64,000 nucleotides of DNA from Zychaea mexicana. Lineage: Eukaryota; Mucoromycota; Mucoromycetes; Mucorales; Lichtheimiaceae. The stretch spans positions 868,001-932,000 of the forward strand of contig NW_026516664.1 in assembly GCF_025766255.1 (NCBI RefSeq), in the 5' to 3' direction. Every line of letters begins with the position of its first letter. The stretch's first letter is position 1. Made by a program: the position numbers and the translations under genes. Shown one piece after another: positions 55,311 through 64,000 of the stretch. The notes beneath the pieces were generated by a model that saw only the letters and a list, made by a program, of their open reading frames with translations, was not told where the DNA came from and did not search any database.

Positions 55311-56764
55311 CTGCTGGGGGGAGAGGACGCTGTAAGCATATATCGTGATCTGCTACATAGTGTATGGCCGAATAGCAAAGAATACAAAGAAAGAAAGAGG
55401 AGAACCTCCTCAAGTCTGTGTACTCGTCGGTATGCTTCTCTCTGGACATGGACACGAATGCGTGCCCCCTTTTCAACCCACTTTGTAAAGTGATGGCGAG
55501 TAGTAGTAATAGTAATAGTAGTAGTAGTAGCCTTTTCCATTTCGCTTCTAACTCGCTTTCCCTTCCCCCCCCACCCAAATAAAATGACCAGAAAAAGAGA
55601 AAATATTTGCACAGTTTAAAGTGACAAAAAACAAACAAGGTGCTGCTGATGCTGCTGTTGTTGTTGGCGATAAATGGTGACGATGGCGATACAAGTGGCG
55701 ACGATGGTGATGCATGTCTATGCGTGACATTGTATACTTTTTTTTTTAATTTACGTATCTAGTTTTGCCCGGAATGCTCTTTCTGATGACTATGATGTTG
55801 GTGATGATGTTTTGCGAACGACAGGGCACTTCTTGTTCGCGCTACTTGACCCGAGAGAGAGAGAAAGAGTGGAGACGACACATCATTTTTCCCACCTGAA
55901 GAATTCCTCTGCCATGAGCCCTAGGAGGATAAGGGAGTTGCAACATTCATGTATGCTATGATCATCCGTATCATTTCGCAGCCTTTTTCCACTTGAAAGC
56001 TACAACAGCACGCATATCAAGTAAGTCACTTTTCGTGCTACGAAGAGAACTCATACGCACGCATACTAATAGTCACAACTATTATCAGCACCATGCGTCA
56101 AGGTCAAAACAAGCGATAAACAGACAAGCGCACCATACATAAATAAAATTGTAATCCGGCCCAAAAATAACAGGGACAGTTCTAATGACATTTCAGACAA
56201 GTGCTATTATTCTCTTTGCTTATTGTTTGGGGGAGGGCGGGGGGAAGGGCGCGGGGATGATCTCTTTGCCCTTTCTTACCGACCTGCCTTGAGCACTTGC
56301 CAACATAGGTCCACGCTTTTTGCTGCGGACGACGACGACGTCGACTACTACTACGTTCATTCCACTGCTCTTGCTACTATAAAGGGCGGGGAAGAGAAAG
56401 AATTTGATAGGAGGGGTCGAATTTCCCGCCAAAAAATGAATGGAGCAAAAGAGTAAAAAAAGGGAGAAATGAGTTGATGATGACTATTTTGGGGGTGTTA
56501 GCGGGTGTGTGTGTGTGGATAGAAAGAAGGTGATCCGGAGCCCTTGGTATAAACTTCATATATGTAGGCGAGTATGCTATTTCTATGCGCATGCACATAT
56601 GTGCTAACTGACTCACTGTCTATCTGTTTGTGTTATGTGTAGTCAGGGAATATTTGATCAGCTATTGCCGCATACTTGCGCGCAGCCTCTGTACATGACT
56701 GGGTGGAGACGGCAGTACAATCGTAGTGGAGGGGAGGGGAGGGGGGGGTAAGTAGCAGCAATGA

Positions 56765-56794
56765 TAGTAGTAGTAGTAGTAGTAGTAGTAGTAG
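56765..56794. repeat. (TAG)n microsatellite
   Basis: About ten TAG units just after an A/G-rich tract. Confidence 0.85.
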
Positions 56795-57059
56795 AGAGTA
56801 CAGTGTTTGCACCCGAAATGTGATAAAATGGATAGATGAAAAAATCACAATTTAGCTCACAGTCAGTCAATGCCTTCGTTTAAGCTTCCCTTTTTAATTG
56901 TTGCCCTTTTTTTTTTCTTCTGCCTCTTCCTTCTTCTTCTTCTTCTTCTTCCTTTCAAAAACGCTTCCCTTTATTAATTACTTTTTGTTTTTGTACATAA
57001 AACCCTCTCTTTCTTTAATATCTTCCATCTCCTTTCCTCTTTGTTTTCGTTTCGTGCAA

Positions 57060-58558
57060 ATGACCACACAACTCGACACAACGCCATCCTCTACTACACG
57101 TATCTTCGCCTGCACCCAGTGTCCAAAGAGTAAGTCGTGCCACACACTGCACAGCCTTGATTGTTCACAGATGCTAACAAGGATCCTTACTTTATCATCA
57201 CCAACAGTCTTTGCCACGCGATCCAACTTGTAAGTCTACACGCTACCTCAGCTAGTCTTGACAACTCTTATTTGCCAGCACTAAGACATAAACATCATTA
57301 CAGGAAACGCCACATGGAGAACCCAAACATCCACAACATTCCATATATCCGCAGCCGTGACCAGAAACGATGGAAGGGCCATGCCAAGAAGGTCGTATCC
57401 AAGGAAGAGACCACTGAAAGGTAGGGTAGCCCTCTCACAGCGACTATTACTTGCACTCAGAAACAACAACACAGTTTTGCTCATTTGGGAACCTACTTCC
57501 ATTACTTGCCCGTGTTTGCCTTTAGGATGCGCAAGTGGCGAGCAGAAAACCGGGAAAAGAATCGACAAAACGATCTGAGATGTCGTGTATATCGGCTGGC
57601 ACGTCAAAAGTTTGGCGAGCATGATTCACCCGAGAAACAGCAATTCGTGTGCGATGAGATCACACGCCGTCTTGGACGTCGCATGATGATGGAGCAACAA
57701 AAGATCGATAAGCAGCAGCAGCCTACCAGCAACAGCATGAATCCATCGCCACACCAACAGGCGAGCCAGCATCATCTCATGTTTCCAAGCCGTGGTCGTC
57801 GCCTTGTCCACCGTCACCATCATCACACCAAGCAGCAGCAACACGACCTTGTCCTCAACAGTGATGACGATGAAGACGATGAAGACGAGGCCATGGTAAC
57901 CCGCAGCACTTCAGTCCGAACTAAAGATGACTTGGTTGAGCTTCCATTCTACAGTGGCGCACAGCGAAAAATCGAACTACCATCGATCGACGTGCGCCGT
58001 TCCTCCTTCCACTCGTCCGCATCATCCTCGCCAGCACTGCCGCACTTATCACCTAGTTGGCGGAACGAGCGCCGAACAAGTAGCAGCAGTGTTAGCACAC
58101 TAAGCAGTTTCACCAGCGATCATCTTTCTGCTTTCACCAAGCAGCCTACATCCCCTTTAACGGAGGATGATAACGAGTCGCATAGCAGCAGTGGCAGTAG
58201 CAGCTCGGCTGATTTCTTGGCTCTGCCGCCCATGCATGCATTGCTTTCTTATGCGCCTTCGCCGTATCACGCGTCTTCGCCAGCATCATCATCACCAGCA
58301 GCAGCACACCCGCATCCGCCACCGTCGGGATCAACCTCCCCGGCTGCCACATCAGCATCAACCGCAGCTACTGTTACTGCTGATAAGACTGCTGCTGCCG
58401 CCGCCGCCGCCAAACCCAAGAGTGGTGCAAGTGCTTCTGAGCGTAATCCCGACGTAGAGCCAGTGCGATATGTTGAACAAACAAGAATCCTGGATGAATT
58501 TGTCGGCGTCGTGCTGAACTATGCTGGTCATCGTCAATGTCGCGAACATTCTTCATGA
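57060..58558 (+). CDS. DUF3020-domain protein, putative regulator (3 exons)
   Basis: Model: 57060-57129, 57171-57420 and 57526-58558, in phase, 450 aa. The core WRAENREKNRQNDLRCRVYR then LARQKFGEHDSPEKQQF is the fungal DUF3020 motif, a short basic helical domain thought to be nuclear. Upstream are two short modules (IFACTQCPK; ANKDPYFIITNSLCHAIQ) and IRSRDQKRWKGHAKKVV. The C-terminal 300 residues are disordered: Gln/His-rich, an Asp/Glu run (DDDEDDEDEA), Ser-rich and Ala/Pro-rich, ending in VEQTRILDEFVGVVLNYAGH, which may be a second conserved helix. A GTAAGT at 57230 and a TTACAG at 57303 look like an intron of 74 nt, but removing it breaks the frame, so I left it in. That part of the model is uncertain. 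A CTT-rich tract precedes the leader. Confidence 0.8.
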
Positions 58559-61500
58559 TTTCCCTCCCCCCCTTTTTTTTTGTGTTCCACTGTGCAAAAA
58601 AAAAAAAAAATAATTTCTACTTTGTATCTCTTCTTTTTACATCACTTTTTTTCACGTTCTATACATACTACACAACAATAACAACATTTCCACTCACATT
58701 CTCTGTTCTACGCACTCACATAACCACAACATACAAGGCACAAAATCACACTCTATCTTACATATTCTTCTCCTTTTTTTTTTCTTTTTTACTATTTTCT
58801 ATTTTACACCCGCATACTTCTCACATCTATTGAACCTTTTTTTTTATTATTTTTGACTTAAGACAAAAAAGTAACTTTATTACTGCTCTCCCCAACACCC
58901 AAAAACAAAAGAAGATTCTGTTTTTTTGTGCATTGTAGTTATATACACACACACACACATACACTTTTTTACATAGAAGACAAATACAAACATGATCATT
59001 TTAAACTTGGAAAAGAGACTCATTTTAATTGTGCTATGTAATGAAACCATCTGCTCTTGAGTTATGCACATACTTACATATGCAGATGTGACCTACTACA
59101 GCCAGCAGTGCTATCAAGGGTATTACTATGTGGCAGAAAGCCGCAACATCATGATGATGGGGATGTAGTGTACCTAGTGTTTACTGAGCTAGCAGCAGAC
59201 TTTCTAACTCATACTGTATGTACATGATGCAGAAGACATAATAACAGCCCACATTAGTATTTTTTTCCTCGCCAAGCTGTATGCAGCAGTAGAGTGAAAT
59301 GTAATTTATCATATCACACATCAATCAAACAGAGATAGAGTGTAGTACTAGTTGGGGTTGGCGTGTTAGTAGGTACACTCCTCCTCCTCCCCCACCTCGT
59401 TTCGATTATCAAAAAGAGAAGAAATTGCTTCGCTTCTTTTGCATTTTCAAGGCCACCGTCACTGCACCCTTTAACCCTGCATTATTCCTTTTTCATCGCA
59501 ATAACGAACAGTGCTGCCGTACAGAGCTTGTCGATCACTTGTTTTGCAAGTGCTGGTTTTGCCAACCGTCTAAATTTGCATATTACAGCAACAGCAATCA
59601 CTACTACTGTACAGTATGTGGAATGAGCCCACTTTTTTCTTTGTATTTATAGTTGCAGCACTTGCAGATCATGGAAAAAGAAAAACGTCCGTTGTTTCTT
59701 CAAACAGTAGTAGTAACAGTAGAAACAAAAAAGAAACACGTAAGATATTCATCATGTGATACATTATCATATCATTTTGACGATAAAAAGAAAACTGGGA
59801 TATGCTGCTAGTTTGCTAATAATAGTGATGGCGAGAGTAGAAAAAAAATGAAAAGAGGTCAGGTAGCCATTGCCAAGCGATGTAACAGTATAGGCACACA
59901 TTCATGGTGCTCTTATCCAGCGAAAGTCTTAAATTTTGAAGAAGCAGCCTTTTACTAACTTGTTACTACTACGGTTGGAAGAACCCAGTACTACTTGTTC
60001 AAAGTTAGAGCACTTAAACGCGTCGATTGAAGGATGCAACGTCAGCGGCGCTTGGTTGTATAAGCACTTTATTCATTCTGGGCTCGGTAGTGGTAGCGGC
60101 AGGGAGGAACGCCAAGAGGCGTTGGCCATATCAAACTTGCTCACCGAACCATTCTCTTTAGCTGGACAGATCAACACGCAAACAAACCAAACAGATTCTC
60201 GTTTATATTAACGTACGTTGGGTATAACACATAAGCAGGAAGGTTCGACTAATCATGATCTATGTAGACGATTCAAGCTACATAAATGCTGAGCGCTATT
60301 TACATACATTCCTGGCTCTTTTTATCGCGTCGTATAATTCACTCTGTTAGACCTTCAAAGGGCACATAATTAAAAATCCACTTGTTGATCCTATGGTGTG
60401 CGCATCTTACTGAAATGAAAAAAGCAGGAATAGCGGAAAGAAAGCAAGACAAAGAAGATTGGCAGACCATCGTATAAAATGGGTTGTATTGTACAATTAT
60501 TACTTTTCTCAACAAAGTTATGGTTATCCTTTTAAAGACGACTTTATGTGATCACTTCATACTAGACTAGTTCTGTTGTTAGGTACACTGGCTTTTGCAT
60601 AAACACAATAGCGTATGTTACTCATAGGGTTTTCACATTGAATTTGATCTTTTTGAGATGGTTTTTTTGATTGGAGGGGCACAGGCGGTGTGCTGATGTC
60701 CTTGATGCTATTGCTGCCGTCGTCAAGTGGATCGGTTTCGTTAAGCTGATGCTCTGTTCTTTCAAAGCTCGATATGTCCATTGACTATATACTGTAACAG
60801 AGGGATGATCCAATTATTCTCTCAGTCACACCTGTATGTCTGTAGGCAAGAACTTTGAAATCGCTCAAATACATACCAACCACTCGTGCTCATGACCCTT
60901 TTTTCCTTTCAGGTGTGGCTTAAAGAGAGTATGTGCTTATAGGAGTAGCTTGTAAACCCCGAGTTGAAATCAAGATTAAAGACACCCTTAAACTAAGCCT
61001 GTTCCTGGCCCAGTGCACAAAGCTTTTGTATGGCTCTTTTGGCTTTTTTTCTTTCAAATCTTCCACAAACTTGCAGTGCCGCCATGTAAGGATCCCTACA
61101 GTAAATTCCTTAGAGCATATGTGAACGCTACGAGATCAGAGCGCTTGGGATTGCTCTATCGGGACATATCAAGATCCTTACTATTACAGTCACCTCGTAC
61201 CTTGTTCACGCGCGTACCTACATTTCACGGGATCACAGAAAATGTACGTGTGTGCAACAACGATCTACCATGGATTTGCTTTGGACATTCGATATTCCAA
61301 CCTCGGCGTTATCACGTCTTAAAATAAGGGGTACGAAGATATTTCTTTTGTTTTTGTGTCTGTTGCAAGGACTTTAAAGACAAGATTACGCTTAGCAAGG
61401 GCTCAAAAACATTGAGACAAACCGAAACTGTCACTTTTGTCCTGAGTTAAATATGTTTTCCCGGTTCGGTTCCTCTCATCTTCCCCTGCCATCTTTGATC

Positions 61501-63253
61501 CAACTACTCAATTCTAAGCACTGTGCTGCTCATTACATTAGGGTATTTGATACAGCAGAACAATGAAGTATTGCTGTATATATGTTTAACGTTGAGAGAT
61601 CTAATAATGACTTGAAGCCTTCGAATAGGTGGAAAAGGGTAGAATAGAATATGTAAGTTTTTCTTCGAATCGAAAATCGGCTTTCTAATATGTACATGTT
61701 ATCTCCTATTGCATAAGCATCATTATAATTTGACAAATTAATAGCAGTAACATACATCGATATCATATCAACATCTGCGGTTCCAGATAAACTCTTACAG
61801 AACACTTGGATCCACCTAACCGCCAAAGTCAAAATCCCGCAGATATTGACACGAAACGAAGCAAAGGGGCTCAAGGGTGAAGGTGCGTAGGCACACATTA
61901 AGGCTCATAAATGATAGTAAAATTCAGTGTAATCAGCCGTGGCGTACTTATGTACATTATGCATGCACACAGCTCGAAGCAAATGGTACAAACCAAACAG
62001 CGTCCATTACTGCTCGATGAGTTAATGCTACATAGAATGTTCTGTGGAGGTGGACTTTCTCTTTTTTACTGTCTACCTTTTGCCACCCAACTTGCATGCA
62101 TACTACATGCAATGTCACCGGTATTATCACCTTATAGTACCTTTTGCATAACATCCGTATATCGTTACCGCGAGCTACCACACAGAGTTTTAAACAAGGG
62201 GCTATTAATATATGTACACTTTTTGTATTTCAACGATCTATACATAGTTGCACGATTGCTACTAGTAGTACCATCGTTGTCGTTGTCTAACTGACTCGTC
62301 TAGGAGAGAGCTGGCAATAGGCATACTATCGTCTGGTGACACCTAATAAAATGCCACACTTTGAAAAATAGCCGTACGAGCATGCTGGTGTGGTTGTTTA
62401 TAAAGCATACATAATTACTCACTACATAACTAAGGAGTGGTATACTTAAAGCCAAACCCTTTATCTGCTTGTTGCATTTACAGTACATTCTTTTTTGAGA
62501 AACTGCTTTTATTTTTTGAGGCGTAGAGATCTCTAAGTTTTCTAAATCCCCCTCTCTCTTTAAAGTATTTTATTAATCATCATGTATCTATTCGGCGTAA
62601 ATTTGCAGGTTTAAAATCTTATGGCTGTTACTGTTACGCTACTTAGTATGTACTTGCCTTCCCTCCCCCCACTTAATTCATCGAGATCTTCCAGCATTCA
62701 TCCTCAACACTTTTTCTCCTGCTGTCCAGCTAGGGTTGTCTTGGTCCCACAAACCTTTCTAGATCTGACGCAAGAAGTATGTCCCTTGGGACGCAGTGTT
62801 CACACCGTCGCATTTAGTAAATTGCAAAACGTTTTCGTCTACTCTGTATGCATCATGTAGGCGCTGTTTCCGTTATTATGTTGTCATATGTTAAATTTAC
62901 AAATCCGTAGTGCAGTAGCAGCCTTCTTCGTTTACTTTCAGCGCCAAATTTATGTACTACTATAGATGCTTCACAATAGGAGACGAGCCAAAGCATAAAC
63001 GAGCATTTGGAACAAAAAGGGCTTCCTAACATCTTGTGAAACATAATCATTCTTGGTTGATGCCTGCTTCTGGGTTGGCGCAAAACTCTCTCTGCATTTG
63101 TTATTCAACTATGTATACGGTGACCATGTACTTATTATCATTCAAGAGTGAAACAGATCAAAAAACATATTTATATTTGATAGTAAATGCATTGCTTAAA
63201 AACAGAGAAAGGAAAGAGAGAAAGGGAAGGATAACTTTAAGAAAGCTAATTCT
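58559..63253. other. Gene-poor spacer
   Basis: It begins with a poly-A/T-rich 3' region (A14 at about 58597, CA repeat near 58943-58961). No intact gene is supported. A plus frame at 59416-59652 without an ATG has six cysteines (CCRTELVD, then CKCWFC and YYCTVCG), suggestive of a zinc ribbon. Another at 61013-61327 reads PPCKDPYSKFLRAYVNATRS without a known motif. The longest ATG ORF (61911-62294) is hydrophobic and unconvincing. Confidence 0.5.
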
Positions 63254-64000
63254 TTATGAGCGGTTGGCCAAGGCTTTGTGAGCTTGAGCAAGCTGGGATT
63301 CAAGCATCTTGATGCGTTCCTCGTAGGAGGATTCCTTGGATCGGAGCCCAGTCTTTTCCGAATCCAAAACCGCAACGCGCAAGATCAAACTGGAGTTGAC
63401 CTTTTCCAGTTCAGACACACGGGATTCCATTGCCTCCATCTTGAGCACCTTCTTCAAGCGGGATCGTCTAGCCGCATCTGTATTCTTTTGGCGCTTGATG
63501 GCCGCTTCGTCTTGTGGGCTAAGCGGTGGGTCGGATGATTCGCGCTTTCGCTTGTTGCTCGCCTTGAAGGTAGCGACAGGGGTGGTAGCAGTAGCAGTAG
63601 CAGCAGAAGTAGTGGTAGTACTAGTGAAAGTTCCTGAAGGTTTCTTCTGTTGTTGCTTGACCGGTTGCTGCTTCACGGACGGCTGCACTGGATGCTGGTG
63701 TTGGGCTGCAGCGGCGGACATCAGAGCAGCCAAGGCTGCAGTCAACGGGTTGTTCGCCAAGCCGCCAAACAAATCTTGGAGCTGCTGTTCCGGGGAGGGC
63801 ACGGCAGACGATGTAGACGATATGGGGGATGACGATGTCGAGGACAAACCGGGCGACGGATAGGACAAAGTAAGCGGTTCAGCTGAAGCATAGACAGGCG
63901 ACGATGTTGATGAAGAGCATGCGGGAAGTGCTTCTACTTCTTCGTGCTTGATGTAAGGGGAAGGCGATGATGGCGATGGCGAGCCAAGAGCGTCTTGGAC
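63254..64000 (-). CDS. bZIP transcription factor, GCN4-like, C-terminal part (runs off the window)
   Basis: The frame is open from the window edge (64000) to the stop at 63254, giving 249 codons; the start lies outside. The last about 80 residues form a basic region KRQKNTDAARRSRLKKVLKM with the invariant N-x7-R spacing (NTDAARRSR), followed by a leucine zipper with heptads at MESRVSELEKVNSSLILRV and onward. The basic region is close to Gcn4/CpcA (NTEAARRSR), which binds TGACTCA and controls amino-acid biosynthesis genes. The upstream part is Ser/Pro-rich with SYPSPGLSS and PYIKHEEVEALPA, plausible as activation or degradation regions. Whether it is the Gcn4 orthologue or a paralogue cannot be told from a partial sequence. 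Confidence 0.9.
   Translation of the reverse strand, partial: VQDALGSPSPSSPSPYIKHEEVEALPACSSSTSSPVYASAEPLTLSYPSPGLSSTSSSPISSTSSAVPSPEQQLQDLFGGLANNPLTAALAALMSAAAAQHQHPVQPSVKQQPVKQQQKKPSGTFTSTTTTSAATATATTPVATFKASNKRKRESSDPPLSPQDEAAIKRQKNTDAARRSRLKKVLKMEAMESRVSELEKVNSSLILRVAVLDSEKTGLRSKESSYEERIKMLESQLAQAHKALANRS

Larger units (their letters stand above)
53829..57059. other. Repeat-rich spacer with a possible gene relic at 54340-54744
   Basis: Mostly simple repeats and homopolymers: poly-C near 54890-54907, (CA)n near 55074-55110, a 13-base G run at 55298-55310, AGT/TAG runs at 55500-55530 and 56765-56794, and CTT before 56952. At 54340-54744 a plus frame reads CKFNKQIKDLTSSIPEHDNS, meets one TAG, then continues VVVNLLVKKAGTVTGSRKKL for about 85 codons. 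It lacks an ATG and looks like a decayed gene of unknown family. Confidence 0.5.

Noticed and set aside
55209..55638. ORFs around the G-run on both strands
   Set aside because: They consist of translated homopolymers and triplet repeats and lack ATG starts or motifs.
61911..62294. 127-codon ATG ORF on the plus strand
   Set aside because: Hydrophobic, no motif, AT-rich spacer composition, no promoter or splice context; likely chance.
63336..63863. 175-codon frame opposite the bZIP gene
   Set aside because: Antisense shadow; the minus strand has an unmistakable bZIP.
1..64000. tRNA, rRNA or CRISPR features
   Set aside because: I looked for T-loop-like GTTCRANNC contexts with matching stems, conserved rRNA stretches and regularly spaced direct repeats, and found none that held up; a tRNAscan run would be needed to be sure.

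Overview
The window is nuclear DNA from a filamentous fungus. The best fit is an early-diverging Mucoromycota (Mucorales-like) genome. Reasons are many short GT-AG introns (about 50-170 nt), several very small exons, AT-rich spacers full of trinucleotide and dinucleotide repeats, CT-rich leaders, a DUF3020 protein, and a FANCI gene, a family absent from the model yeasts. All multi-exon models below were assembled by hand from splice signals, reading-frame phase and family resemblance. No search was run.

Layout. 251-2086 (-): a six-exon type II membrane protein resembling GT-A glycosyltransferases. 2.1-11.7 kb: gene-poor, with one clear decayed gene on the minus strand (8.04-9.04 kb). 11.8-21.4 kb: metabolic and transport genes: an anion:cation symporter (Dal5-like MFS, 11 exons), a PPR protein, a zinc alcohol/formaldehyde-type dehydrogenase and a siderophore-iron MFS transporter. 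21.4-28.1 kb: a transposon graveyard with a Ty3/gypsy reverse transcriptase scrap and a frameshifted PIF/Harbinger transposase. 28.1-30.3 kb: two small acidic proteins of unknown function.

31.3-39.1 kb is a dense housekeeping block: a mitochondrial-type DEAD-box helicase, divergently paired with the AP-2 alpha-adaptin gene (10 exons, including exons of 8 and 15 nt), then a convergent cytosolic arginyl-tRNA synthetase. 40.8-43.5 kb (+): a two-RRM RNA-binding protein whose RRMs share intron positions. 43.9-49.7 kb (-): a complete 21-exon FANCI homologue (about 1304 aa), the DNA interstrand-crosslink repair partner of FANCD2. 50.8-51.8 kb (+): a small RING E3 ligase, divergent from FANCI. 52-57 kb and 58.6-63.2 kb: repeat-rich spacers holding a few gene relics, with a DUF3020 regulator between them (57.1-58.6 kb). 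63.25 kb to the edge (-): the C-terminal part of a GCN4-like bZIP factor.

The genes do not form one pathway. The most interesting items are FANCI, with Met where human FANCI has the ubiquitinated Lys523; the exon-level RRM duplication; the AP-2 alpha micro-exons; and an arginyl-tRNA synthetase with a GST-like N-terminal domain and an open frame upstream of its ATG.
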